Origin: Punctularia strigosozonata HHB-11173 SS5
Taxonomy: Eukaryota; Basidiomycota; Agaricomycetes; Corticiales; Punctulariaceae
NCBI RefSeq assembly: GCF_000264995.1
Contig: NW_006767445.1
Span: 663,069 to 727,068 of the forward strand
Length of the DNA: 64,000 bases
Reading direction: 5' to 3'
Shown: positions 1 through 11,263 of the stretch, in pieces
Layout: each line of letters starts with the position of its first letter
Position numbering within the stretch: position 1 is the stretch's first letter
Notes under the pieces: generated by a model
Databases searched by the model: none
What the model was told of the DNA's origin: nothing
The model's input: only the letters and a program-made list of their open reading frames with translations
Position numbers and translations under genes: made by a program

Positions 1-167
1 CCAACCTCCCTACAGCAAATGTGGATTGGGCACTTCTCAACTTCATGAAAGATTGGTTCCCCATCGAGGCGAAGGAGAAGCTGAAGCAGAACGAACGAGA
101 GGCCGCACAAGAGGAGCTACAGGAGTTAGGGTTTAGCCAGGACGCGCCAGGATGCTTGTTGATGTAG
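1..167 (+). CDS. C-terminal exon of an unidentified protein (possibly a RING-type E3)
   Basis: The window opens inside an open frame (codons from base 3) that ends at a TAG at 165-167. The visible 54 residues are charged and helical: a W-A-L-L-N-F-M-K stretch, a WFP motif, then a long Lys/Glu-rich helix and a Leu-Met C-terminus. I have a weak impression of the tail of a fungal RING-finger E3 ligase, but no RING cysteines are inside the window, so this is a guess. The gene is on the plus strand, and only about 185 bp separate it from the next start codon, a normal spacing for neighbouring fungal genes. Its 5' part lies outside the window. Confidence 0.4.
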   Translation, partial: NLPTANVDWALLNFMKDWFPIEAKEKLKQNEREAAQEELQELGFSQDAPGCLLM

Positions 168-352
168 GGGCGTAATTGATGTTGCACGATAGAACAACCG
201 GGATAGATATATGAGCAATGATACCGGGTTCTTCGGATAATCTGCGAAGCAGCCAACGCCGCCAGTCCATGAATCAATGACGCGTTGGCGCTGAACACGC
301 GCCACAGACCGTCAACAGAACGTTGAACTTCGACCTGCACGTCCCTTTCAAG

Positions 353-1427
353 ATGCAATCTGATCCGCTGTCCGACACTGCTGCCCTTCGGTATCAATAT
401 GAATCCGACGAAGAGGAAGATGAGCCATTTCCGCTCGGTAATCCCGCTACACCAGAACAAACTGCCGGTGTCAGCTTCATAGGCTCTGGTGCGAATGAGC
501 ACCCTGAGACTGTGCTGAAGACGAACTGAACTCTCGTTGAGACAGTTGACCCGACTGAGCATCTGATCGTCGCGTTTGGAGAAGCGGGGAGGACTTGGGC
601 ATCTGGGGCCGACCTAGGCGAGCAAACTGGTGCGATCACTGTGAACAATATACAGGTAGGTCATGGTTTCCATGGACCATGTTGTCTAGTGCTCACTGTT
701 GATTGTCTTGGGCACAGGCTAGCTTCGTATTCGTACCGCGATGGGGGGAGAGGCGGGTGACTGTCATAATATCGGAGCCATCTGGATCTCTGCCTTTATG
801 GGCCATGGCGGACTACGCGAGGCGCATATTGACAATAGTACAACCTAAGAGGTATGGCCCCGATCACTCAGCATGTCTTCCTTCCGGTCAACCTGAACCT
901 GGTCATAGGTTGTCACTACTCGACATATATCCCGTGCATGTGTATGCAGCCTCTGAACCCATCACTATTCACGGAGCACCTATTCGTTACCTCGCCCTGA
1001 ACAGCCCTTTCGAGCCAGTGTGTTGCCTGTGCCCTATTGCACGTACACCGCTGACAATTTTGTCAACTAGTTGTCAGGTTTTGACGCCTATGAGCCGCCG
1101 AATCTCGTGCAATCATCTGCAGCCGCCTTTATGTCGCTCATCGCTAACCCGTGCTTAGTCGGAGGTAGCATCCCCAGCACCCTTCTGCTTTTGCCAGCTA
1201 CGCATGCAGCCAGTATCCCATCTGAGACTGTGAAAACTACTGGGACCACTTGGATCATCAGTGATTGTCCATGGTCAGAGGAGGCAATGCAAAGTGTGCA
1301 TCACACCTTGTTTTCTGCAACTGCTGGTATTACTGTGCCCAGGTGGAAATCGGTTGATAAAGCGGGAAGAATAGACAGGGGTGCTGTGAACAACGTGTTT
1401 GCTGATTCAAATGATATGTACATTTGA
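353..1427 (+). CDS. Proteasome assembly chaperone 1 (PAC1/PSMG1)-like protein, five exons
   Basis: Exons 353-488, 546-655, 718-851, 909-1017 and 1071-1427 join in phase into 281 codons. All four introns are 53-62 bp with GT-AG ends. The length is close to that of animal PAC1. The N-terminus has an acidic ESDEEEDE run. The core contains a G-E-A-G-R-T-W-A-S-G-A-D-L-G-E-Q segment, then L-L-D-I-Y-P. Exon 5 carries an E-P-P-N-L-V-Q-S-S-A-A-A-F segment, which I align by eye to the 'LLEQPNIVHDLPAAVLSY' region of PAC1. In that family the protein pairs with PAC2 and chaperones assembly of the 20S proteasome alpha ring in the cytosol. The first ATG in frame (353) is used. The apparent stop at 527-529 lies inside intron 1. 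No lesion is visible, so it is probably active. The identification rests on remembered similarity only. Confidence 0.6.
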
Positions 1428-1732
1428 AAGCAAAAACAGACATTATGAGAACAGTTCTTTATGCACAAAGGAAGGGCCTGTTCAGGAGCAGTGATGTACA
1501 GCACTGTCACAGCCAGAGCATTTCATTATAAACCACATTTGTACAATTTTCTCTATGATGATTTATAGTTCATCCTCAAATCGCTGTCCAAACATGGTGT
1601 GCACTTGCAATAAAATGTAGCAATATATCTATATATAGATATGTTGCTACTTCTCTGCTTAAGATCCAATCTTGACAGAAATTTTGATGATTGATAATGT
1701 CATGGCACACCTCCAGTACTCATCTTTTCCTG
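1428..1732. other. 3' flank of the PAC1-like gene, no further gene seen
   Basis: AT-rich sequence after the stop codon. It contains an 18-bp perfect palindrome of ATATCTATA type at 1625-1642 that could form a hairpin near the 3' end of the transcript. I see no open frame worth annotating here. Confidence 0.4.
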
Positions 1733-2107
1733 TTCTCCTTGCACTCCCCAGATGCTCCTTTACCCTTTCAGGTTTCCTAGGAGCCCCCAGATGCTCCTTC
1801 GACCTTCTGGGTTTCCTAGGAGCCCCCAGATGCTCCTTCGACCTTCTGGGTTTCCTAGGAGCCCCCAGATGCTCCTTCGACCTTCTGGGTTTCCTAGGAG
1901 CCCCCAGACTTTCCTTCTACTCTTTCAGGTCTCCTAGGGCCTCCGCGCATGGTGCAGCCTTCCTAGGCCGTTCCACTGGTCACGTGCTGGGTGCCCGAGG
2001 AGCCTCTCTTCTCTTATTGGACCATCCTGTCAGGGTACGTGCTGGACCTCCTAGGAGCAGCGTGGATCCCTCGGGATGGCGGCAGAGATGCTGTTACACA
2101 AGGTAGG
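1733..2107. repeat. Rearranged copy of the CCTAGG-rich dispersed repeat
   Basis: The stretch shares blocks with the repeats at 11788-12171, 57578-58090 and 62159-62606: a 'ttcctaggc' block, 'cactggtcacgtgctgggtgcc', 'ttggaccatc', TGTCAGGG, and 'acctcctaggagcag' followed by the 'acacaaggtagggaagcaactgag' end. The order and orientation differ from the complete copies. The left half runs forward and the right end (from about 2031) runs in reverse, so this looks like two copies joined head to head or an internal inversion. Its left part is expanded into a tandem array. Confidence 0.55.
1752..1900 (+). repeat. Tandem array of a 39-bp unit
   Basis: A 39-bp unit (starting atgctccttcgaccttctgg and continuing through gtttcctaggagcccccag) is repeated about three and a half times with very few differences. 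It is flanked by diverged half units. Because 39 is divisible by three, the array reads through as a 13-residue repeat in two frames, which creates artefactual open frames. The unit contains the CCTAGG block of the surrounding dispersed repeat. Confidence 0.85.
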
Positions 2108-3176
2108 GAAGCAACTGAGATATCTTCTATACTAAAGACCTAAGTTTACCACACTATAAGACAAAGAGACAACCTGATTGGCTGGCGAGCTCAACTCACG
2201 TGAACAGGCCCAATAAGCGATGACATCACATTAGCTCCCCATGCTCCTGCGATCCCATGACCATACACGAAACAGCTGAAAGCATGCCTCAATTACGTCT
2301 AGCAACATCAATTCAACAGGTCTAACAGTGCTCTGCACTCTGTCTGAGGCCCCAAAAACTTGATTGACCGAAGTCTCGCTGTGAAAGATGTCGTTGGCGC
2401 ATATTTTTACCATGGGAAAGTCGGTATTGGATGGCACGGACGACCCTGTTCGACCTCCTCGCTCCTTACCCCTGCGCTCCCATTCAATTGTCTGTTCTAC
2501 TGCTCTGGGCTCTGGATATCAACTGCGATGATCATGCATAATCCAGGTGAGCTCACCTTGCGTGCATGTGACCAGAATCATTGAGTTGTACGTCTCAGAC
2601 TCAGAGCTGCCACATCAGCTAACTCAATTGGCTGATACATTGATCCTGCAAAGAGGATGCCAGGCCCCCCACACAATACAACGCACCCTGATTTTCTAGA
2701 GATTTCCAGTGAGCCTCACTGCTCTGTGTACATCGTGCAAAACATCTCATGGTTTACTGCACTTCTCTCCCATGCTCACGATGCAGATTGATGGTCCTGT
2801 GACACTGCAAAGACGACAGCAATGATGCAAACATGTACACCACCTTCGCAAACAGGAGAACTTCTTGCCCAGACGACACAGGGTGCCGTGGACGGGTTTG
2901 CCAGATGTAAGTGAGGCAAATCATACTCGCAATCCTTCTTTTGACTCAAGTGTGTTGCAACAGCACGTCCCATTACAGGACTCTCTCAATACACTATCTT
3001 GACCATGGATACGAGCAATATCACCAATCTGCCTTCCAGTCCCTGGTCCTTCAATGTGGCAAAACCATGACCCTGACCTGGACGATGTATTTGGCTGCAC
3101 AAATGCAGGCCAGCCAGCTCCGCAGATTTCTACGTGAAGACCTGCACACATACCCGCACTCAACAATCCTTCACCA
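2108..3176. other. Unassigned 1.1-kb stretch
   Basis: Only short, unconvincing open frames occur on either strand. I recognise no domain, repeat or RNA gene. It may include the 5' part of the Helitron that follows, but I could not place a Helitron 5' end. Confidence 0.3.
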
Positions 3177-4020
3177 TTGCCTGTGCCACCCTTGCTGAGA
3201 CCTGCTACAAACACCTGGTCTATGGCTCAACAGCAACGGTGCGAGCGTGAACAGCAGGAACACCTGCAATGGGCCACAACACTTCATCAAGACCAACCTC
3301 CCCATCCAACTGCTTTACCCACACCTGTGTTGGTGACGCAAAGGCCATGCGCCGCTGTGAGTGAACGGCATGTACTTGCTCAGTGTGCAAGGCGAGAACA
3401 TGAATGCTGGGAACGAGCGCAGCAGCAGGCTGAGACCACCGACCCGCAGAATAACAATCAAAATGGTGGCATTGCTGTTCTGCTTGGTGTGTTGCCGTGT
3501 TGCTGTAGCTGTCATCTGTGTCCAGAAGGAGATTGTTGATGCAGATGCAGGCCAACCCCCACCTCACCCTTTGCCATTGAACGGAGCACACCGAGAACCG
3601 ACGCAACACCACGTTTGGTCTGTGTCATCCCCACAAAGCCATGTGATCAATGCTCGGTCTATTGCTCCACAGCGACAACGCGAGCGCGAACGGCATGAAC
3701 ACCTGCAACAGCCCAGAACACTGCATCAAGACCAACATCCCCATTTGATTCCTTTACTCACACCCACATCGGTGATGCCAAGGCCACATGCCACCGTAAA
3801 CGAACAGCGCGTACTTGCTTAGCACGCAAGGCGGGAACGCAAGCACCAGGACCGAGCGCAGCAGCAGGCTGAGAATGCCAACTTGCATAACAATTGCAAT
3901 TATGGCCCTGCTGTTGCTTTTTGTGTGTAACAATAGCCGTCGCTTATAACCATACACATTGCTGACTTGGATATAGATTCAAACGCAGTTCACCCTTCGC
4001 CACTGGCATGACAGAGGTAT
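3177..4020 (+). pseudogene. Decayed N-terminal region of Helitron replicase, internally duplicated
   Basis: Two copies of a segment of about 400 bp lie in tandem (about 3225-3590 and 3665-4010). They share blocks such as 'cgagcgtgaacagcaggaacacctgcaa' against 'cgagcgcgaacggcatgaacacctgcaa', 'catcaagaccaac' and 'gagcgcagcagcaggctgaga'. Each copy encodes Arg/Glu/Gln/His-rich low-complexity protein (for example QRERERHEHLQQ). That is the kind of leader seen ahead of the zinc ribbon in many fungal Helitron replicases. Stops and frame changes break the frame between the copies and before 4030. Confidence 0.5.
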
Positions 4021-6416
4021 CAAGAACTGGTGGAGTGCCACGACCTTGAGAGGATTAATATAGTTTTCCCACATTGCGGTGCCTTGCACTGGGCCGACGA
4101 ACGTCTTTCAACCTCTTCACTCCGATCACCCACATTCAGCATGTGTTGCGACCACGGCAAGGTGCGGGTCCCTCTTGCCCGTGACCCACCTGCTGCCCTC
4201 CGCAAGCTCTTTGAAGATACAAGCAAGAGGGGCAAGGAATTCCATGCCAATATCCGACAATACAATGCCGCGCTTGCATTCACGTCACTCGGGGTCAAGA
4301 TTGACGATACAGTCAACAGCGGCCAAGGGCCGTACGCCTTCTGGATCCACGGGGAACTATATCACCGAATGGGGTCACTACTCCCCGTTCAAGGTCATGT
4401 ACCATTGTATGCCCAGTTGTATATACACAATCCATCTGCTGCGCTCACTATGCGCATGCAACAGAACCTGAATCTATCGAGGGATACCATGTCATTGCTG
4501 CAGGTTGTGTTGGCTGAGCATCACCCTTACTCCCAGGTCTACAAGCAAGCATATGAGATCCTGGCTGAGCAGGGTGACACCGAGGATGTGTCAATCCATC
4601 TCTGTGTCAACAAGTCTCGCGATCGACGGCAATATAACCTCCTGACTGTGGACAAAGTTGCAGTGGTCTTACCCGGGGATCGCTCTCATCTGACAGACAG
4701 CCATGACATCATCATCTGCAAGGGATCCGGCCCTCTTCAGCGCATCAGCGATGGTCATCCGGCATATGCGTGCCTCCATTATGTCCTGCTGTTTCCTTAT
4801 GGGACTTCGGGATGGCATTGGGAATTGCGCCTCCATGAGGCGGACCTCCGACCAGGGAGCAAACCTTGCCGGCTGTCGCAGATCTGGTACTATGCTTTCC
4901 AATTCCATCCTCACGTCAATGAATACTCCCTTATCCTCCATGCTGGCAGACTGCTACAGCAATTCATTGTTGACATGTGGGCCTCAGCTGATCAAAACCA
5001 GCTGAACTACCTGTTGACGCATCAGTCTCAGCTCCACGCTCACCTCTACAGTGGCCTCGCTGATGCCATTGCCAACGGCTTTGACACGAACCTCCACAAG
5101 TTGGGTCGCTTGGTCACCCTCCCGTCATCTTACACCAATGGGCCATGGTACATGCAACAGATCTGCCAGGATGCATTGGCAATCAGACGCTATCTCAAGA
5201 AGGTCGATCTGTTCATCACAATGACAGTGAATCCTCAATGGGAGGAGATCACACACAAGCTCCTTCCTGGTCAATCTCCAGCAGACCGTCCTGACTTAAT
5301 CACATGGGTTTTCCAGTTGAAGAAGAAGGTGTTGCTGAAACGTATATTCCACGATGGGATCCTCTGCGAAACCATTGGTCAGGTATGGATGATTGAGTTT
5401 CAAAAGTGTGGATTGCCGCATATGCATCTCTTGGTCTTCCTTGCACCGCATTCCTGGCTTTTGACTCCCGAACACGTTGATTCCCTCATCCAAGCTACAT
5501 GGCCTGATCCAGTGACCGAGCCTCAACTCTTTGCCACCGTCAAGAAGTGCATAGTACATGGACCTTGCAGCGCACTAAACCCCCACTCCCCATGCATGGA
5601 AGATGGCAGGTGTACAAAAGGCTATCCAAAAGTGTTTCGGGAGCATACCTCCATCGACCAAGAAGGCTATCCTCAATACCGGAGACCTGATGATGGGCAA
5701 GCGTACAACATACATGGGCATATGATCGACAACCGCTGGATCGTACCATATTGTCCTCGACTCTCAGCAGAGTTTGATTGCCATATCAATGTTGAGAGTA
5801 CTGTCAGCTGTGCGACCCTCAAGTATGTTAACAAGTACATCCACAAGGGTTTCAACACAGCAACCTTAGAAGTGCATCGATGGGATGAGGTCAGATGCTA
5901 CCTAGACAGCTGCTACGTGTCTGCTATGGAAGGGGTTTGGCATATCATGCAGTTCGATTTGCATGAGAAGTGGCCAAGCATGTACCGCCTGCAGGTTCAT
6001 CTTCCAGGCCAGCACAATGTGACGTTCAACCCAGATGAAGATCTGGCTGTCGTGCTCAAGCGGGCCTGGAATGAGCACACCATGCTGACAGCATTCTTTA
6101 AAGCCAATGCAGACCAAGGCGAGCTGGGTGATCTTGCTCACCGGTATACATACCAGGAGTTCTCTCAACACTTCGTCTGGAACTCAGATGCACAACGCTG
6201 GCAAATCCACCAGTGTCAGTTCTCACTTGGTCGGATGTACTTTGTGCCTCCAACTGGAGGTGAGCGGTTCTACCTTAGAACTCTGCTGACAGTTGCTCGA
6301 GATGAGTTTCACTCAGGTGCAAATGATATGAATTGCGAGAGTTCAAAAATATTCGTAAGGGCCTACGTCTTTCAAAGATCTCTGTACTGTCAATGGCATA
6401 CTCTATCCCACCTTCC
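4021..6416 (+). pseudogene. Helitron Rep (HUH endonuclease) domain, helicase missing
   Basis: A long frame without stops covers the Rep half of a Helitron RepHel protein. An N-terminal zinc-ribbon-like part (PHCGALHW ... CCDHGK) is followed by the Helitron-like N domain. The HUH-type motif appears as GLPHMHLLVFL at roughly residue 460. The two-tyrosine motif appears as KYVNKYIHKG near residue 597. In Helitrons this module nicks and joins single-stranded DNA for rolling-circle-like transposition. The last coding stretch needs a frame change near 6340-6380 to read N-G-I-L-Y-P-T-F, a spot normally just ahead of the SF1B helicase. It stops exactly where the Gypsy-family LTR begins. No helicase domain is found anywhere in the window, so this copy cannot move by itself. 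Confidence 0.8.
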
Positions 6417-7153
6417 TGTCATGTGTCGATCCAGACCGATCTACGCCGATCCGCTCCGCCGATCATCACCGATCCGCACCAATCCTCTCCGACCCATTCT
6501 CTGACTTCTTCGCCGACACCGGTCCTGCCTTTCCCGTTTTGGCCAAGGGCGGGATAAGTCTATCACATGCACTGGGCCACCGGCAGCTCAATGTCCCGGT
6601 GGTTCCAGATATTTGAATGGATTCAACTCCAACTTTCCTGATTCCTGTTCCCTTTGTTTGACATCATAGTTTCCCTTTGTAGACTTTAGTTTCCCGTCGC
6701 TTGCGACGGATCCCTTGGTCCGTCCTTTCCACCTCTTCCTTAGATATGTTCCCTTTGTGTTCCATGTGTTATCTCTCATCTCTGTATGTTTCCTTTGTGC
6801 GCCAAACGGCACCTCCGATCTCCGCATCTCCGACTTCGCCATTGTTCTATTTTATGTATATAAACCATCGAACTGTACCATAGATAGTCAGTTCAAATAT
6901 CGACTAAGCTTCATCCTCTCTCTCCTGTGGACTCAGAGCACGTAGTAGCCTAGCGCACAAGCTTAGGCTTGGTCTGCATCCAATCTCAACTTCACTAATG
7001 CTTCCGACTTATTGACTCAATGCCGACGTGTCTCTGACTCCTCTCTGACTCTACCTTTGAGTTCCCCTTTCTCTTTTGTTCTATTCTTCATATATACGTT
7101 TTGGACTTTGGTCCTCCGACCTTGTTCCCCTTTGTTTGTATCCGATCTTGACA
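6417..7153 (+). mobile_element. Solo LTR of the chromodomain Gypsy family (copy A), at a chimeric junction
   Basis: The 737-bp copy starts TGTCATGTGTCGATCC and ends GATCTTGACA, matching the 5' LTR of the Gypsy element at 17917-18667. It contains the family's promoter-like TATGTATATAAACC stretch near 6855. The left flank is Helitron coding sequence and the right flank leads into the tail of a DIRS-like element. The five bases on each side (CTTCC and AGAAC) do not match, unlike the solo LTRs at 10435 and 32477. The simplest reading is a product of LTR-LTR recombination between two insertions, or of a deletion after insertion. Confidence 0.85.
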
Positions 7154-7357
7154 AGAACGAAGGAGCGAATGGTGCTGGCTGCCTCTGGGCTATTACTTTT
7201 GACTGTTGCTAGCTGACATCAAGCAAGATTGTGTATTATTGCATAAATTGTAATGTAATGGTGAAGGGTTTGGTCGGTTCTGGGGGAACGAGAGGGAGGG
7301 GGGGGAGAAGGGCCCTCCTCACTCACTCTGCCCCATGCTAGTGGGCTTACAAAAGGA

Positions 7358-9060
7358 TCAAACTGATGAGATTGATTCTGGCCTGAATACTAAAGAGGAG
7401 ATACAATATGGGATCTCAAAGGTGGAGGTTCTGCGTGGGATATCTCCGAGAGGAATACCCCGTGAGGGAGGATCAGCCCTGTTCTGTGCCGACGTAACAT
7501 AACACAGAGTGATCCAAATCGAATGAGCCCGCATTAGCGTCACAATATGCTGAAGCACCCCGTTGTGTTCTAGGTTCCGGGACTTACAGGCCTCCAACGT
7601 GCCGATGACGCTCTGACCAGACAATCAGGTGAAGGCCGCCTAGGTCCTTCAGCAGGGCCAAGCGGAGGCTGAAGTCAATTGCTACCATCTCCGCCCAGCC
7701 AATCCTCCTCGCTTCCGACTGCCAGCCCGGTGCAAGTCGCCAGGCATCCCACTCTCTGTTCAGGACAATGCCTATGCCCCACGATGTGGATGCGTCGACC
7801 CAGAATTTGCTGTCAGTGAGCTCCCGCACAGACTGGTCTTCAGGGTAGATCTCCAATAGGCAACGTCATCGAGGACTCAGCCATTTGGTGTGTGCCACAC
7901 AAACACCGATGCCGTTGGTGGAAACCCGGATGCAAATTTTGAAAGCGCTTCTAGTTGTGATCGTCCGTCTGGGACCGCCAGGCTGCAGTGGACAAGGGTC
8001 CCCATGACCTGTTTGGCTTCGTGACACATGAACGTACCTCCTGGTACCCATGGTACGAGCTTGATCAAATAACGGGCCCTCTTGTCTTCGGGGATCGAGA
8101 CCCATTTGAGCTCTAAATCCCAGACAAACCCCAGGTAGCGGAAAATTGGCATGAAGTCTCTTGTCTTCAATGGTTTCCAGGGCCAGCCTAGGTGTTTTGC
8201 CAGTTCATAAATCTCCGCTAGGCCGTATGCGTATTCGGGGGCTTGGTCCTCGCCTGAACGCATGGGGTAGCGAGCGAAGGCAAAATCATCTACCCATTTT
8301 TTGAGGGTGTCAACGCTGGACTTAAGGTATATCGCTGCCATGCAATCGGCTACCCTACCCCACACCCCCAGGAAGCTCACTGGTCCGAAAGGTGTGCAGG
8401 TGTCTATCCAGTATTGGTCCCTCCACTGCACCACAAAGTGCGGTTGCTGCTTGGGGCATATGGGAATGCACCTGAAAGCGGAGTCAACATCCAACGTGGC
8501 TACTTGCATATTTGGCAGGGTATCCATGACAAGGACGACCATCTCCGAGAAGGTACCCCATTCGCATGGGAAGGCGCCAGAGTCAATGGCCGTGTTGACT
8601 GATGCGATCGCCAGATTGTTGCACGGAAACAAGAAATCTTATATCATTCGTAGTTCTGTGGTTCTGGCCTTTGGTACGGTGCCCAACGGTGAGGTTTGGA
8701 ATGGTCCTATGAGAGTTTCTAACCTCTCGCGGTTGAAGGGGCCGGAGTAACGATGGGCCACACGTTCTTTCTGAATGTACAGGTCAATAGCGTCCACATT
8801 CAACATTGCAGATTTGTGATTAGGTGGAGAATAAGTAGTTTGTACGTGGGCGGGGACACCCATATCGAACCCGATGTGCATACCTAGTGGCATGTCCAAG
8901 AAACTATCTAACAAACCAACCAAAGCGAGGAGTACCTCCCATTCATCTGGCCTGAATGGGGTTGTCATGGCCAGCTCCAGTAATGACACAGAGGCTGGCG
9001 GAGTGAGCATCTCCGCACAGGGTGCAGCAGTGCTCTCTGTGCACGCAAGTGCCTGAAGTG
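7358..9060 (-). pseudogene. DIRS-like reverse transcriptase-RNase H, broken
   Basis: Read on the minus strand from about 9060. The RT part shows FDMGVPAHVQTTYSPPNHK, PLGTVPKA, AFPCEWGTFSEM, LDVDSAFRCIPI, an APFGP-like segment and KKWVDDFAFAR, with VDD as the catalytic pair. RNase H follows with SKFWVDASTSWGIG, RIGWAEMVAIDF and S-A-Q-N-R-A-D-P-P-S. A TAA at 8639-8641 replaces the Gln codon present in the plus-strand copy (CAA to TAA). A TGA stands at 7877-7879, and the RNase H part lies in two further frames, so at least two frameshifts are present. Related to 32216-34522 in order and sequence. Confidence 0.8.
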
Positions 9061-10434
9061 GTGCAGCCCCTCTGCATGTTGAAGTGGAAGCAATATCGTT
9101 TTCCAGTCTTATCTGCATAGCCTCTGTCCTGGGTCCTTGCGATGAACATCGGATTCCCGTTAGCGAGTCTTTGCAAAGCATTCTTTCATGTGGTGGGAGT
9201 AGCACCCGCAAAGGAAGCAGCTCCAAAAGGAGCTTGCGTTCTGGTCTGAGGTGCGGTGTTTCGTCAGAAAGAAACTGTGTGCTCTCTGGGCTGACATTGC
9301 TGAACCTCCGGCCTCCCGCCTGCGGTTGGACAGCGCAAGCTGGGCCTGCTGGGGTTGCAGCTGCAGGATCCTCCACCTGAGATGGGCGATGTAAAGGTTG
9401 TCCCAGATTGCCCTATGATGTTCGTGCAGGTTGATGGGAGTGTTGAGTTGGTGTCTGCGTATTTTGATGTTGTAGGCTAGCCAGACCGGCCACGTGTTTT
9501 TGCTGCTAACGCCGCGATGCAGGCAGATGTTCTTGTGGTGAATGAACCAATTCTGATACTCATGAGGGAGGTATTCTTCAAATAGTTGAAGATAGCATTT
9601 CCAGGCTTGGAGCCATTCGGCGAACGAGAGTTGTAGCTCTCCTTCTGGCAAGAGCGGCTGTTGGGCAGGGACTAGCCCCCTGGACTCAATCTGCCAGAGG
9701 TTGGATAGGTTTGCCGATGTGTCAATGCCTTGCGCCATGCACGCCGCATCGATGAGGTGGTGCAGAGGCACATGCCTCTTATGGCCTCTCTTGAAGATGT
9801 CGACAATCTATTGCGGGATCAAGTAGTAGTTTACATCTGCCAAAATGCCGGCAACACACGCTGGCTGGCCTTGTGATGCTACGGGCGTAGGGGGAATGTG
9901 GTTTGGTGACGACTTGTCCTTGTGCCGAGCCTGGCGACGGGGTAAGGCCCAAGCCATGTCGAAGGATTGACACGAGCACCCGGCGGACAAGTATGCTGGG
10001 CGCGGCTGGTTGCCTCGTTCTTCCTGCCCCCCCCAGTGAAGGGCTCGGTGACTCCGACGAGTATCCTCTCTCCGTGGTCTGACGTTCTGGAGGTTTTGTG
10101 AGTCCCGTTGCTGCTAGCAAGGTGCGGGCTCTGGGGAGCCAAGTAAGGAAGGAAGAAGTTTGGGCTAGGCTGTAGCAAGGACGCGAAGCAATGTACATCT
10201 GGAAAGAAGGCCAGGGAAGCAAGAAAGCAGGGCACTATTGGATGGGGAGGGACTCAGTAAGGTGTATGCTTACCGGATGATGCTGGGGGAGAGAGAAGTT
10301 GAGTTTCCTCCCCTGCCCAGTCAGAATGAGGCGCTTCACCAACAAAGAGAAGACGGAATTCCACCAGGGTCGGGTCCAGGAGGAAGAAGATGAAGACTCA
10401 GTGGCAGGGCTTAGCGGCACCGCAAGGACCAAGC
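8943..10434 (-). pseudogene. DIRS-like gag region with zinc knuckles, broken
   Basis: On the minus strand, the segment VPLHHL-type ... LIDAACMAQGIDTSANLSNLW, then LSFAEWLQAWK and RAIWDNLYIAHL, parallels the gag of the plus-strand copy. A CCHC knuckle (CFLCGCYSHHMKEC) is followed, after a frame change, by a Cys/His-rich stretch with YCFHFNMQRGC and CTLCGDAHSASLC. A TAG near 9812 sits where the sister copy reads through. The gag frame ends just inside the RT frame, in the +1 relation also seen in the other copy. The part from about 9800 to 10434 is Pro/Ser-rich and poorly conserved. Confidence 0.65.
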
Positions 10435-11183
10435 TGTCAAGATCGGATACAGACAAGGGATAACGGAGTCGGAGGACCGAAGTCCGAAACGTATATACGT
10501 AGAATAGAATGAAATAGAAGAGAGGAACTCAAGAATGAAGTCGGAGCGGAGTCGGAGACGCGTCGGCGTGAAGTCGATAAGTCGGAAACGTTGGTGGAGT
10601 CGAGATCGGATGCGGACCAAGCCTAAGCTCGTGCGCTAGGCTGCTACGCGCTCTGAGTCCGCAGGAGGAATAGAGTGAAGCTTAGTCGATATTCGAACTG
10701 ACTATCTATGGTACAGTTCGACGGTTTATATGTACAAAAGAGAACAATGGTAAAGTCGGAGATGTCGGAGATCGGAGGCGCCGTTCGGCGCACAAAGGGA
10801 ACATACGGAGACGAGAGATATCGTATGGAACACAAAGGGAACATATCTACGGAAGAGGCGGAAAGATCGGACCGAAAGATCCGTCGCAAGCGACGGGAAA
10901 CTAAAGTCTACAAAGGGAAGCTATGATGTCAGACAAAGGGAACAGGAAACAGGAAAATCGGAGTTGAATCCGTTCAAGATCTGGAACCACCGGGGCGTTG
11001 AGCCGCCGGTGGCCCGGTGCATGTGATAGGCGTATCCCGCCCTCGACCGAAACGGGAAAGTCGGGATCGGCGTCGGTGAAGAAGTCGGCGAAGGGTCGGA
11101 GATCGGATCGGAGGAGATCGGTGTAGATCAGTGACAATCGGCGGAGCGGATCGGCGTAGGTCGGTCTGGATCGACACGTGACA
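10435..11183 (-). mobile_element. Solo LTR of the Gypsy family (copy B) with target-site duplication
   Basis: The 749-bp copy is in minus orientation: it starts TGTCAAGATCGG and ends CGACACGTGACA. The direct repeat CAAGC lies immediately outside both ends (10430-10434 and 11184-11188). That is the 5-bp duplication expected from an LTR integrase. It sits inside the first part of the minus-strand DIRS-like element, so it inserted later and was reduced to one LTR by recombination. Confidence 0.95.
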
Positions 11184-11263
11184 CAAGCCCACCATCCATC
11201 TCAACACTCTCGCATTCGTGGACACCCAGCGTTCATGAAGGAAGACAAGGGCATTGGATGCGC

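Noticed and set aside
527-529. In-frame stop suggesting the PAC1-like gene is a pseudogene
   Set aside because: A 57-bp GT-AG intron (489-545) with a CTGAAC branch-like site removes it and keeps the frame.
1672-2106. A 144-codon plus-strand frame with a 13-residue repeat
   Set aside because: It is produced by the 39-bp tandem array in a non-coding dispersed repeat; both frames read through because 39 is a multiple of three.
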